The notes under the pieces are model-generated. The model was not told the DNA's origin and did no database searches. It worked only from the letters and a program-made list of their open reading frames with translations. 64,000 bases of DNA from Brevibacillus fortis. GTDB taxonomy: Bacteria; Bacillota; Bacilli; Brevibacillales; Brevibacillaceae. Both the position numbers and the translations under genes were made by a program. The stretch lies in NCBI RefSeq assembly GCF_003013395.1, contig NZ_PXZM01000018.1, forward strand, positions 62,001 through 126,000, written 5' to 3'. Position 1 is the stretch's first letter. Every line of letters starts with the position of its first letter. Below are positions 26,275-35,497 of the stretch, in pieces.

Positions 26275-27354
26275 ATGAATAGTTGGGTAAAGGTACTGAA
26301 AGAGCTGACAGAGGCTTCCGGAGTTCCCGGACAAGAACAGGAAGTGCGAGAATTAATGCACACGTACTTGGAACCGCTTACAGAAGAAGTGTTCACAGAT
26401 AATCTGGGAAGCATCATCGGGCGGAAAACAGGCCTGGCCAATGGACCCAAAATCATGATGATGGGCCATATGGATGAAGTGGGGTTCATGGTAACACGTG
26501 TCATGAAGGATGGATTCGTCGCCTTCCAGCCGCTTGGTGGCTGGTGGTCGCAGGTGATGCTGGCACAGCGCGTGAACATTAAAACACGCAAAGGGGATAT
26601 TGTCGGCGTAATCGGGTCAAAACCGCCACATCTGCTGTCTTCGGAAGAACGAAAGAAAGTGGTTGAGATCGAGCGGATGTTCATCGATATCGGAGCATCC
26701 AGTGCAGAACAGGCAAAGGAGCTGGGAATTCGCCCAGGTGATCCGATTGTGCCGATCTGCCCTTTCACGGTGATGGCGAATGACAAGATGTATATGGCAA
26801 AAGCGCTCGATAATCGCGGGGGGTGCCTGACAGCCATTGAAGTAATGAAACAGTTACAACAAACGGATCACCCCAACATCGTATTTAGCGGCGCTACTGC
26901 ACAAGAAGAAGTGGGATGCCGCGGCGCATTCACGAGCACATATATGGTGCAGCCAGATATATTCATTGCATTGGAGACGGGGATAACGTTTGACACGCCG
27001 GGAAGCGCTGACTCTCCTAATTTGCCTGATATCAAGTGCGGTGGCGGGCCTACGATTGGTCTATTCGACGGCTCGCTCGTGCCCAATCGGAAATTGCGGG
27101 ATCTGTTATTTGATACGGCTGAAGAGGAAGGCATCCCGTATCAATATGCTGCTATTGCAGGTGCGGGTACGGACGCAGGAGCTGCTCATATGGTTGGCAA
27201 AGGGGCTCCATCCATCGTCATTGCAATCCCTGCGCGCTACATTCACAGTCACGCTTCGATTCTCCATCATGATGATGTGGAAAATACGGTGAAATTGCTG
27301 ACGGCTCTCGTCAAAAAGCTGGATCAAAAAACGGTTGATTGGCTCAGATCGTAG
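26275..27354 (+). CDS. M42 family zinc aminopeptidase (glutamyl aminopeptidase/FrvX type)
   Basis: This 359-residue enzyme removes N-terminal residues from short peptides in the cytosol. Two-metal ligands of the family are present: His in GHMDEVGF near residue 65, Asp in ALDNRGG near 180, the Glu pair in AQEEVGCRGAF near 213, Asp near 236 and His in HSHASILHHDD near 322. The start at 26275 has GAGAGGAAG 6-8 nt upstream. The gene lies between the CoA ligase and a peptide-binding lipoprotein, which suits processing of peptides imported by the transporter encoded downstream. Confidence 0.93.
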   Translation: MNSWVKVLKELTEASGVPGQEQEVRELMHTYLEPLTEEVFTDNLGSIIGRKTGLANGPKIMMMGHMDEVGFMVTRVMKDGFVAFQPLGGWWSQVMLAQRVNIKTRKGDIVGVIGSKPPHLLSSEERKKVVEIERMFIDIGASSAEQAKELGIRPGDPIVPICPFTVMANDKMYMAKALDNRGGCLTAIEVMKQLQQTDHPNIVFSGATAQEEVGCRGAFTSTYMVQPDIFIALETGITFDTPGSADSPNLPDIKCGGGPTIGLFDGSLVPNRKLRDLLFDTAEEEGIPYQYAAIAGAGTDAGAAHMVGKGAPSIVIAIPARYIHSHASILHHDDVENTVKLLTALVKKLDQKTVDWLRS

Positions 27355-27396
27355 GAGGCAAGGATATGTCCCAAACAAGGGAGAGTGGTGTCATTC

Positions 27397-29040
27397 ATGG
27401 GGAGAAGAAAGCAGGAAACCGCCACGTTTGTGAGCATTGTCCTTTCCTGTTTCGTACTGCTGGCAAGCGTGGCCGGCTGCGGGACGCTTGCTACGAAACC
27501 AGATACTGATGAAGGAAAAAAAGATGCCAATATATCCGAGAAAAAGGGCGGGACGATCACCGTTGCGATTCCCAGTGAACCAGATACACTGGATGTCCAC
27601 AAATCGACAGCGTTAAGCACAGAGGGGGTCGCGCTCAATCTAGGGGGGGCTCTCCTTTATAGAGATCCCCAAACAAACGAGGTCAAGCCCCATCTGGCCG
27701 AATCGTACTCCATTTCGGAAGATGGGAAGACATGGACATTTCGCATTCGCCAAGGCGTTACCTTTCATGATGGGACACTGCTTACTGCACAGACGTACAA
27801 GCGAACGTTTGAGCGGGCCATGTCTCCGGAAATCGCTCCGAAAGGCGTAGGGATGGTTCTTGGCATCATCAAATCGATCAAAACACCAGATGATCAGACC
27901 CTTATTTTGGAGTTGAATGAACCGTCTGCCACGCTCCTCACCTATTTCACTTCCGCGAGCTGGATGCAGCCGCTCTCGGTGGACGCGGTGCAAAAGTTTG
28001 GGGATCAATACGGAAGGAATCCGGTCGGTGTCGGTCCATGGAAGATGGAGAGCTGGAAATCAGGAGATTCTATCACGCTGATTCAAAATGATGCGTATCG
28101 CTGGGCAACCCCCTTCTTTAAAAATCAAGGACCACCGAGGCCGGACAAATTAGTTCTGAAATTGATTCGAAATCCGCAAACGGCTGTCGCTGCTTTGGAA
28201 AGTGGAACCATCGACATCGCTGATCTGCCTGCGAAAGACGCGAAGAAATTCAAGAACAACAATCGTTTTACAGTACTTGAGCAGACAAAGCGCGGCTTGG
28301 GGCTGTTTGTCGAGCTGAACTTGAATAACGAGATTTTACAAGATAAAAACGTACGCAAAGCGTTGCAAATGGCAGTAAAGAAAGATGCTATCGTGCAGTC
28401 GCATCTGCAAGGCGAAGGAATTGTTGCAGATGGTCCGCTGCCAGCAAATTTGTTCGGATACGATCAATCCATTGCCCAATATGCATACAAATACAACCCC
28501 GAGGATGCGGTGAAGCTCTTGGAAGAAGCCGGATGGAAACTGAATGCACAAGGGATAAGGGAGAAAGCAGGAAAACCGCTTCATCTCGAATTGTTGAGTA
28601 TGGAAGTATGGTCTCAACCTGCCCAGTTGATGCAAGGAATGTTCAAAGCGATTGGGGTAGACGTGAAAATCATTACTCTAGAAGGCAGCGCAGTCGACCA
28701 GTTAACTGCTGCCGGCACATTTGACTTGGCTCTAGATGGATACGTCGCTGATGACCCTGATATCTTGTTTCCGTTCATGCATTCAACTCAGATCGGTGGG
28801 ATGAATCGTTCAGCTATCCATGACAAAACGATCGATTCCTTGCTGGAAAAGGGACAGGTGACGATGAAGAGCGACGATAGAGCGAAAATCTATGAAGATC
28901 TTCAGAAGCGAGCTGTGGAGGAGGCGTTTTGGATTCCCATTTACACGGAAAAACGGTTTGTCGTGTTAAACAACCGTGTTCAGGGACTGATGCTTGATCC
29001 ATCCGGACTGAAATTGTATCAGGACGTGTGGGTTAAGTAA
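27397..29040 (+). CDS. Family 5 oligopeptide-binding lipoprotein of an ABC importer
   Basis: This is a 547-residue solute-binding lipoprotein (SBP_bac_5; DppA/OppA/NikA group). The N-terminus has a signal and a lipobox ending in VAGC, followed by a Thr/Asp/Lys linker. The body carries the family phrases LAESYSISEDGKTWTFRIRQ and GTGPW-like NPVGVGPWKMESW. The ATG at 27397 is the most likely start. In-frame GTGs at 27385 and 27388 sit too close to AAGGGAG. An AGGAGG at 27353-27358 points instead at an out-of-frame ATG (27366), so translation initiation here is odd. It captures peptides or similar ligands for the permease and ATPase genes that follow. Confidence 0.92.
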   Translation: MGRRKQETATFVSIVLSCFVLLASVAGCGTLATKPDTDEGKKDANISEKKGGTITVAIPSEPDTLDVHKSTALSTEGVALNLGGALLYRDPQTNEVKPHLAESYSISEDGKTWTFRIRQGVTFHDGTLLTAQTYKRTFERAMSPEIAPKGVGMVLGIIKSIKTPDDQTLILELNEPSATLLTYFTSASWMQPLSVDAVQKFGDQYGRNPVGVGPWKMESWKSGDSITLIQNDAYRWATPFFKNQGPPRPDKLVLKLIRNPQTAVAALESGTIDIADLPAKDAKKFKNNNRFTVLEQTKRGLGLFVELNLNNEILQDKNVRKALQMAVKKDAIVQSHLQGEGIVADGPLPANLFGYDQSIAQYAYKYNPEDAVKLLEEAGWKLNAQGIREKAGKPLHLELLSMEVWSQPAQLMQGMFKAIGVDVKIITLEGSAVDQLTAAGTFDLALDGYVADDPDILFPFMHSTQIGGMNRSAIHDKTIDSLLEKGQVTMKSDDRAKIYEDLQKRAVEEAFWIPIYTEKRFVVLNNRVQGLMLDPSGLKLYQDVWVK

Positions 29041-29071
29041 GCGAGGAAACAAAAAACAAGGAGAACAGGTG

Positions 29072-30373
29072 ATGAACAATCAGGAATGGATCGAAAGTTA
29101 TGAGGAGTTTGTTCAAGGAACAATGATGGGAAGCAAGGTGCCTGGAGCTGCAATTGGAGTGGCAAAAAACGGACAGCTCGTTTATGCCAAAGGCTTCGGC
29201 TATCGTGATGCCGAGCAAGGTCAGATAGCGACAGTGGATACTTTGTTCGGAATCGCTTCGATTACGAAATCGTTCACCGCCATTGCGATCATGCAGCTAC
29301 AGGAAGCGGGAAAACTGACGGTTGCCGATCCTGTTTCCCGTTTATTGCCAGAGTTTCATGTAAAAACGGGAAGTGGAACAGAAGCAATCACGATTCACAA
29401 CTTTCTAACCCATTCCTCTGGTTTGCCGCCATTATCTTGCGTCGATGAAGCACTCAAGCGTGGGATAAACACCTATGAGGAATTAATGACCTATATGGCA
29501 CAACTGGAATTTCCTTTATTGGGCGCACCAGGTACGGAGTTCAGTTATTCCAATGATTGCTATACGCTACTGGGAGCAATTGTTGAGCGGGCAAGCGGCA
29601 AGCCATATTCGAGGTATGTGAAGGAGCATATTCTCCAACCAGCGGGAATGCAGCATAGTTGCTTTTCTTTGGTGGAGCTGCACGGGTACGAGGATAGGAC
29701 ACCGCTATTTGAGACACCGCCGTTTCAATCATCCGGCGGATTAAAATCAACGCTCACCGACATGATGAGATACACCGAGCTGTTTCGAACGAAAGGTTTG
29801 ATTGGCAAGGAACGAATTCTTCGCACGGAAAGTGTGCAGCAGATGACCACCCCTTATTTCCGATGCGAACATAACCAATATTACGGGTATGGTGTAGCGA
29901 TTACACCCAATTTCTACGGTGCTGCGATGCTCGGCCATAGCGGCAGAGAGAAAGGGATTCAAGCCTACATGAGCATCATCCCCGAGAACGGATTGGCTGC
30001 CGTGGCGCTCACCAATCTCAGCGGTTCGCCGGCTGCCGCATTGGCACATGGCACGTTTCACTGCATCGAGAATCGTCCGGCGAAATCAACGCATGTCACG
30101 TATAAGGAATATGACCTCCCGACAGATCGTCTGCTTGAATATGCGGGCGAGTACGGCTCTATGGAAGGAATTCATCTTCAGGTAAGCGTGGAGGCAGGCA
30201 CCCTGATCGTAACGGTCGATCATTCGGACTCATTCTCTTTAAAAGCTATCGACGAAGACGTTTTTCTCGCGAACGTTGAAGGGTCGGATCAAACCGTACG
30301 CTTTATACGAGACGGAAGTCAAACGGTAATTCGCATGATGGGCTCCTATCGCCAAATTCCCAAGCGAGTTTAG
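29072..30373 (+). CDS. Serine hydrolase of the beta-lactamase/S12 peptidase family
   Basis: This 433-residue protein has the penicillin-binding fold: SxxK motif SITK near residue 67 (ASITKSFTAIAIMQL region), the YxN motif YSN near 157, and a C-terminal GHSG box near 290. It ends in a lipocalin-like beta domain (from about 345). Such enzymes include D-aminopeptidases, esterases and DD-peptidases. No signal peptide is visible, so it is probably cytosolic. The ATG at 29072 lies 8 nt from AAGGAG. Lying inside a peptide-import operon, it may cleave the imported compound, for instance a D-amino acid or N-acyl bond. Confidence 0.88.
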   Translation: MNNQEWIESYEEFVQGTMMGSKVPGAAIGVAKNGQLVYAKGFGYRDAEQGQIATVDTLFGIASITKSFTAIAIMQLQEAGKLTVADPVSRLLPEFHVKTGSGTEAITIHNFLTHSSGLPPLSCVDEALKRGINTYEELMTYMAQLEFPLLGAPGTEFSYSNDCYTLLGAIVERASGKPYSRYVKEHILQPAGMQHSCFSLVELHGYEDRTPLFETPPFQSSGGLKSTLTDMMRYTELFRTKGLIGKERILRTESVQQMTTPYFRCEHNQYYGYGVAITPNFYGAAMLGHSGREKGIQAYMSIIPENGLAAVALTNLSGSPAAALAHGTFHCIENRPAKSTHVTYKEYDLPTDRLLEYAGEYGSMEGIHLQVSVEAGTLIVTVDHSDSFSLKAIDEDVFLANVEGSDQTVRFIRDGSQTVIRMMGSYRQIPKRV

Positions 30374-30418
30374 CCGTAACAATGAATACGCATTCTGGAA
30401 GAGAGGAGTGAACGAATC

Positions 30419-31357
30419 ATGAAACAGTATTTGTTGAATCGGATGCTATCAGGAGTGATTGTCCTCCTCGGCATTTCCATCTTTTCGTTTGCGCTCGTTC
30501 ATTTTATTCCTGGAGATCCGGTACGGATCATGTTAGGGGAAAAGGCTACAAAAGCACAAGTGGAACAGTTACGTGAACAAATGGGACTAAATCAGCCCCT
30601 TCCTCATCAGTACCTGACCTACATCGAAAAGGTCATTCAAGGGGATTTCGGAACTTCCTTACAAACAGAAAGACCTGTCATCGTGGAAATAATGGAACGG
30701 TTTCCGGCAACGGTCAAGCTAGCCTTCGCTGGGATTGGAATCGCGGTCGTGATTGGCTTAACGATGGGAATTATCGCTGCGAAATACAAGAATACGCTCT
30801 TGGACTTTATGCTGATGGCGGCAGCTTCGATCGGATTATCGCTGCCGAGCTTCTGGCTGGGGTTAATCATTATCATGTTATTTTCCGTTCAATTAGGCTG
30901 GTTTCCAATCGCGGGCGGTACGGGATGGAAGGATCTTGTTTTGCCTGCTTGTACCTTGGGCGTTTTGTCTTCCGCGATGATCAGCAGACTGACGCGTTCA
31001 GGTATGGTCGAAGTGCTTTCCCATGATTACATTCGAACGGCACGGGCCAAGGGATTGAGGGAGTCGATAATCCTATTCCGACACGCCTTGTGCAATGTCA
31101 TGATTCCTGTTGTTACGGTGGTAGGCTTGCAAATCGCGACTCTGCTGGGCGGGGCGGTTATAATCGAACAAGTGTTCAACTGGCCTGGAATCGGCACATT
31201 GGCTATTCGTGCGATTTCAGCCCGTGATATTCCGATGATTCAGGGCATTGTGCTGCTTATGGGCTTCGTCTATGTCGTGGTAAATATGATGGTCGACCTC
31301 CTCTATGGTTTGATTGATCCGCGTGTCGACCTCATAACGGAAAAGGAGGGGCGGTAA
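30419..31357 (+). CDS. Peptide ABC transporter permease, DppB/OppB type
   Basis: This 312-residue membrane protein has six predicted helices and the family start YLLNRMLSGVIVLLGIS with the conserved FxxxHFIPGDPVR loop. The EAA cytoplasmic loop that contacts the ATPase is at about 198-217 (HDYIRTARAKGL). It is the first of two permease genes that follow the binding protein and the serine hydrolase in one direction. Confidence 0.94.
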   Translation: MKQYLLNRMLSGVIVLLGISIFSFALVHFIPGDPVRIMLGEKATKAQVEQLREQMGLNQPLPHQYLTYIEKVIQGDFGTSLQTERPVIVEIMERFPATVKLAFAGIGIAVVIGLTMGIIAAKYKNTLLDFMLMAAASIGLSLPSFWLGLIIIMLFSVQLGWFPIAGGTGWKDLVLPACTLGVLSSAMISRLTRSGMVEVLSHDYIRTARAKGLRESIILFRHALCNVMIPVVTVVGLQIATLLGGAVIIEQVFNWPGIGTLAIRAISARDIPMIQGIVLLMGFVYVVVNMMVDLLYGLIDPRVDLITEKEGR

Positions 31358-31358
31358 C

Positions 31359-32252
31359 TTGAATGAGGTGACCAAAACCGTCGCACATGGGGCGACGCAA
31401 GCCAAATCCCCGATTTTTCCCAAGCTTGCCTTTTGGGGAAAAATCAAGCAACAGCGAGCAGCAAAACTAAGCTTGATGGTGCTTTTACTCATTTCTGTGA
31501 TCGGAATCATCGGGCCTTGGATCGCTCCTTATGACCCTACTGAAAGTAATTACGAAGCCTTTTTGCAAGGCCCGTCTGCCAAGCATGTTCTCGGAACGGA
31601 TGCGATCGGCCGCGATTTGTTTTCCCGTATATTATACGGAACGCGCGTTACGCTTGTGGTTGCTGTCATGGCGGTCGGCATCACAGTAGCGGCAGGAACG
31701 ATGATTGGTGTCATCAGTGCGTATGTGGGAGGATTCATTGATCACCTGCTCATGCGGATTATGGATATTTTGCTCGCCTTGCCGGGGATCATTTTGGCCT
31801 TGGCCATTGTCGCGGCGCTTGGACCGAGTCAAACCAATGCGATGATCGCAATCGGTATTTCTTCGATTCCCAGCTTTGCGCGTCTGATCAGGGCAGCGAC
31901 GCTCGTCATCATGTCGTCTGGATATGTGGAAGCCAGCAGATCGATCGGGACGCCGAGCTGGTGGATCATTCTTTTCCAGGTTCTCCCCAATATTACGAAT
32001 GTATTGTTCGTTTACATGACACTGTTCGTCGGGGGAGCGATTCTCGATACGGCTGCATTGGGCTTTATCGGCTTGGGTGCGCAGCCGCCGACTCCCGAAT
32101 GGGGGACCATGTTGAATGAAGGAAAAGATTATTTGTCCGATGCCTGGTGGCTTGCGACATACCCGGGATTGGCCATCACCATTGTCGTGTTGGCAGTAAA
32201 CCGGTTGGGAGATGCCTTGCGTGATATTTTTGATCCTCGTACGCAAAAGTAA
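31359..32252 (+). CDS. Peptide ABC transporter permease, DppC/OppC type
   Basis: This 297-residue permease starts at TTG 31359 with AAAAGGAGGGG about 8 nt upstream; no in-frame ATG fits. It has an N-terminal cytoplasmic segment, a first helix near residue 38, the family phrase HVLGTDAIGRDLFSRILYGTR near 75 and five further helices. The EAA loop is near 190 (GYVEASRSIGTP). It should pair with the DppB-type subunit to form the translocation pore. Confidence 0.94.
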   Translation: MNEVTKTVAHGATQAKSPIFPKLAFWGKIKQQRAAKLSLMVLLLISVIGIIGPWIAPYDPTESNYEAFLQGPSAKHVLGTDAIGRDLFSRILYGTRVTLVVAVMAVGITVAAGTMIGVISAYVGGFIDHLLMRIMDILLALPGIILALAIVAALGPSQTNAMIAIGISSIPSFARLIRAATLVIMSSGYVEASRSIGTPSWWIILFQVLPNITNVLFVYMTLFVGGAILDTAALGFIGLGAQPPTPEWGTMLNEGKDYLSDAWWLATYPGLAITIVVLAVNRLGDALRDIFDPRTQK

Positions 32253-32287
32253 AGGGCAATAAGAGGATTGGAGAGGGGATTTCATTT

Positions 32288-33283
32288 ATGGACAATGTAT
32301 TGGAAGTGACAGGGCTAACAACCCGGTTCTCGAAAGAGTCGGGTACGATTACGGTTGTTGATCAGCTTGATTTACATGTGAAAAGAGGGGAGACGCTGGG
32401 AATTGTCGGAGAATCGGGGTGCGGCAAGAGCGCCACTTCGCTCTCGCTCATGCGACTGTTGGACAATAATGCCACTTTGACTGGAAGCATTCGATTCAAC
32501 GGGAAAGAAGTACTTACGCTGAGTGAAGCCGAGATGCGCAGTCTCAGAGGCAAGGAAATGGCGATGATTTTTCAGGAACCGATGCATTCGTTAAATCCGG
32601 TGTTGACGATCGGCCGACAAATCAGTGAGGTACTGCACGAGCATGAGGGTGATAGCAAAGCGGCGGTAAAGCAACGGGTACTGGATTTGCTTACCGTGGT
32701 GGGCATCTCCCGAGCGGAAGAGATTTACAGGGATTACCCGCACCGTTTGTCAGGAGGAATGAGGCAGCGGGTGATGATTGCCATGGCGATCGCATGCAAT
32801 CCGTCATTACTTATCGCTGATGAACCGACGACCGCATTGGATGTGACCATTCAAGCGCAAATCTTGAATCTGATCAAAAAAATCAGAAAGGATATCGGCA
32901 TGTCAGTGATCATGATTACGCATGATTTAGGGGTGGTCGCTGAAGTGTGCGACCGCGTCATGGTGATGTATGCGGGACAAGCGATTGAAACAGCGGACGT
33001 ACGGTCGCTGCTGCGCAATCCGAAGCACCCGTACACCGTAGGATTACTCCAATCGACACCAAGACAACGCGCAAAGAGGCTTCACAGCATAAAAGGTAGT
33101 GTGCCGACATCGGAAAACAAACCCAATGGGTGCCGGTTTGCCCCGCGATGCGATAGAGTGATGACGATATGTTGGGAGCGAAATCCTGTGTTCCATCCAG
33201 TGGATCAGCATTCATCTTGTCGATGCTGGTTATTTACCCAAGACAAGGATCATGACCAGGAAAGCTCGGTGGTAGGAGGATGA
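32288..33283 (+). CDS. Peptide ABC transporter ATPase, DppD/OppD type
   Basis: This 331-residue nucleotide-binding protein has Walker [11 protein letters not shown] near residue 40, signature [14 protein letters not shown] near 155, Walker [13 protein letters not shown] near 176 and the switch His in MITHDLGVV. Its C-terminal extension holds the four-Cys pattern (CRFAPRC ... C ... C) that in OppD/DppD-like proteins can carry an iron-sulfur cluster. The last bases overlap the next start (ATGA). Confidence 0.94.
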   Translation: MDNVLEVTGLTTRFSKESGTITVVDQLDLHVKRGETLGIVGESGCGKSATSLSLMRLLDNNATLTGSIRFNGKEVLTLSEAEMRSLRGKEMAMIFQEPMHSLNPVLTIGRQISEVLHEHEGDSKAAVKQRVLDLLTVVGISRAEEIYRDYPHRLSGGMRQRVMIAMAIACNPSLLIADEPTTALDVTIQAQILNLIKKIRKDIGMSVIMITHDLGVVAEVCDRVMVMYAGQAIETADVRSLLRNPKHPYTVGLLQSTPRQRAKRLHSIKGSVPTSENKPNGCRFAPRCDRVMTICWERNPVFHPVDQHSSCRCWLFTQDKDHDQESSVVGG

Positions 33284-34263
33284 CGACTCCAATCCTGGAA
33301 GTGAAAGGGCTATGCAAGCTGTTTCGCATGAAAAAAGGGTGGCTTCAACAACCGCATTATGTTCATGCTCTAAACGGGATTGATGTGAGCGTCTATGAAG
33401 GAGAAACGCTGGGGATTGTCGGGGAGTCAGGCTGCGGAAAGTCTACATTGGGAAAATGTATTCTGCGTTTGCTGGATCCGGTCCAAGGCGAAATTCGTTT
33501 CCAAGGTAACGAAATAGGAAAAATGAACAAAAATGAAGTGCGTGCAGTAAGGCGAAATATGCAAATGGTTTTTCAAAATCCATTTGAAACATTGAACCCG
33601 AAACTAACGATCGGGCACATCTTGACGGAGCCGCTGATTGCGCACTGTGTTCCCCGAGAGCAGCGACAAGCGCTACTGGAAGAAACGATAGAGATTGTCG
33701 GCATGAGCAAGCAGCATCTATCTCGCTATCCTCACGAATTTTCTGGAGGGCAAAGACAACGAATTGGCATCGCCCGCGCCCTGATTCTTCGGCCAAAACT
33801 GATTATCGCAGATGAGCCTGTCTCCGCACTAGATGTGTCGATTCAATCGCAAATCCTTAATTTGCTGCAGGATTTGCAAGAACAATTTTCCTTGACCTAT
33901 GTCTTCATTTCGCATGATTTGAGCGTAGTCGAGCACATTGCCGATAAAGTGGCGGTCATGTATTTAGGTGAAATCATCGAGTTTGCTGAGAAAGAGAAGC
34001 TGTTTGGACGACCGCTGCATCCTTATACACAAGCATTGCTTTCAGCCAAACCCATTACCGATCCTGATGATACGCGAGAGCAAATTGTGTTGTCGGGCGA
34101 TCTCCCGTCTCCGTCTAATCCCCCGGAAGGATGTAAATTCCATCCGCGCTGCCGTTCCCGCATGGAAATATGCAAAGTCGAGTTGCCAAAGCTGAGTGAA
34201 AAAGAAGGGCACTCGGTCGCTTGTCATCTCTATCAATCATTTGCCGCAATCGATTCTTCTTAA
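33280..34263 (+). CDS. Peptide ABC transporter ATPase, DppF/OppF type
   Basis: This 327-residue partner ATPase has Walker [11 protein letters not shown] near residue 48, signature FSGGQRQRIGIARAL near 150, Walker B LIIADEPVSALDVS near 170, and the oligopeptide transporter C-terminal domain with CKFHPRC. Its ATG overlaps the DppD-type stop as ATGA and abuts AGGAGG, so translation is probably coupled. It is the last gene of the 12-kb block that begins with the TetR gene. Confidence 0.94.
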   Translation: MTTPILEVKGLCKLFRMKKGWLQQPHYVHALNGIDVSVYEGETLGIVGESGCGKSTLGKCILRLLDPVQGEIRFQGNEIGKMNKNEVRAVRRNMQMVFQNPFETLNPKLTIGHILTEPLIAHCVPREQRQALLEETIEIVGMSKQHLSRYPHEFSGGQRQRIGIARALILRPKLIIADEPVSALDVSIQSQILNLLQDLQEQFSLTYVFISHDLSVVEHIADKVAVMYLGEIIEFAEKEKLFGRPLHPYTQALLSAKPITDPDDTREQIVLSGDLPSPSNPPEGCKFHPRCRSRMEICKVELPKLSEKEGHSVACHLYQSFAAIDSS

Positions 34264-34271
34264 AGCAAGGT

Positions 34272-34303
34272 GACTGCTCCCCAGTCCATCCTGTGGAGCA
34301 GTC
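34272..34303 (+). terminator. Hairpin after the peptide-import operon
   Basis: GACTGCTCC (34272-34280) pairs with GGAGCAGTC (34295-34303), 9 bp. There is no T-tract, so termination would be weak or need a factor. Confidence 0.35.
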
Positions 34304-34427
34304 GCTTGGATGAAATAAGGAACTGATCATTCATGCTTATGCCAAGGCAGGTAATTTGATCGATGCGAATTTGGATAATCCCGGAACCTTTGGTTTGCAC
34401 AGTAAATCGGATAAAAGGAGGAGCGAA

Positions 34428-35270
34428 ATGTTTGATCTTGGGATCCCGTTTAAAAAAATGAATGGCTGTGGCAATGACTTTATTGTAGTAGATAATCGCA
34501 ATGGCCTGTTGAACGAGGTTGCGCTTTCAGGCTTTGTCCAAAATGTTTGCAGGCGAGGCACTTCAATTGGTGCCGATGGGTTCATGCTGCTGGAGAACTC
34601 CAACATCGCTGATTTTAAGATGAGGTATTTTAACGCAGATGGCAGTGAAGGAGAAATGTGCGGCAACGGTGCAAGGTGCATATCGCGCTTTGCTTACCAC
34701 ATCGGAGCAGCCAAGACGAAGATGAGTTTCGAAACGATGGCCGGCATCTATCAGGCAGAGCTCAATCAAAACGGCGTGAAGGTCAAGTTCCCCGACGTTC
34801 AATTGCAAGCGCTGAAGCTGAATCAACCATATGAGTGGGACGGACCGAGCGGCGTCTACCACTACGGTGTTGTCGGAGTTCCCCACACGGTCTGGTTTGT
34901 CGAAAATGTTTTCGCGATAGCGGACAACCAGCTCAGAGAATGGGGACGAATGGTCAGAAATGATCAGCAGCAGTTTCCCTATGGTACCAATGTAAATTTT
35001 GTGGAACTGATTGATAGGCAAACGCTTAGCATCAGAACCTATGAGCGAGGAGTAGAGGCAGAGACCTACGCGTGCGGTTCCGGATCGACTGCTGCAGCAA
35101 TCATTGCCGGTATTTTAGGACATGTAGACGCCTCTGTGAACCTGCTTACTCGAGGGGGACTACTTAAAATTTCTTACCATCTCACAGATTATGCTGCCGA
35201 ATCCGTTTACTTGGAAGGCAACTCAAAGCTGGTAGCAGAAGGACAGTTGTTGCCCGATGCATGGACATGA
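34428..35270 (+). CDS. dapF: Diaminopimelate epimerase family protein DapF
   Basis: This 280-residue protein has both catalytic cysteines of the family: MCGNGARC near residue 78 and YACGSGSTAA near 214. It also has the N-terminal MNGCGNDFIVVDN, which differs from the usual MHGLGNDF. The start at 34428 has AAAAGGAGGAG 6 nt upstream. DapF converts LL- to meso-diaminopimelate for lysine and peptidoglycan. The gene stands alone, away from other lysine genes, so it could be a second copy with another amino acid substrate. Confidence 0.88.
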   Translation: MFDLGIPFKKMNGCGNDFIVVDNRNGLLNEVALSGFVQNVCRRGTSIGADGFMLLENSNIADFKMRYFNADGSEGEMCGNGARCISRFAYHIGAAKTKMSFETMAGIYQAELNQNGVKVKFPDVQLQALKLNQPYEWDGPSGVYHYGVVGVPHTVWFVENVFAIADNQLREWGRMVRNDQQQFPYGTNVNFVELIDRQTLSIRTYERGVEAETYACGSGSTAAAIIAGILGHVDASVNLLTRGGLLKISYHLTDYAAESVYLEGNSKLVAEGQLLPDAWT

Positions 35271-35309
35271 GAACGCCCCACAACATTGAGATTCATATAG
35301 AGATATCAA

Positions 35310-35412
35310 CTAGCCAACACCGGAGCTTCCGATTCCCTTTTTAGCTTGAGCATGATCAAAACCAGAATGCTAGCCATCCCCATTGTTCATTTTATGAGGA
35401 TGGAGATCACTT
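35310..35412 (-). pseudogene. Possible remnant of a membrane transporter C-terminus
   Basis: On the minus strand a short frame reads as a hydrophobic helix and basic tail (MGMASILVLIMLKLKRE then SEAPVLAS and a stop), like the last helix of an MFS exporter. A stop interrupts it just upstream and no body of the gene is present. The rest of the 35271-35497 gap holds a promoter. Confidence 0.25.
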
Positions 35413-35428
35413 CGTTGATTTCATTACT

Positions 35429-35461
35429 TTGCAGTTATATAACTAAATGGTAATATAATAA
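35429..35461 (+). promoter_or_regulatory. Promoter with palindromes upstream of the AHSA1 gene (candidate ArsR operator)
   Basis: TTGCAG (35429-35434) and TATAAT (35454-35459) are 19 bp apart. The perfect 10-bp palindrome GTTATATAAC (35434-35443) lies in the spacer, and the near-palindrome GGTAATATAATAACC covers the -10. This is a natural binding site for the ArsR-type repressor encoded downstream at 36186. Confidence 0.45.
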
Positions 35462-35497
35462 CCAATAAAAGTAAATTTGATTACTCGGAGGGATTGT

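Noticed and set aside
31632-32285. 217-codon minus-strand frame opposite the DppC-type permease
   Set aside because: It is rich in Arg, His and Gln, has no motif or start signal, and is antisense to a clear membrane protein gene.
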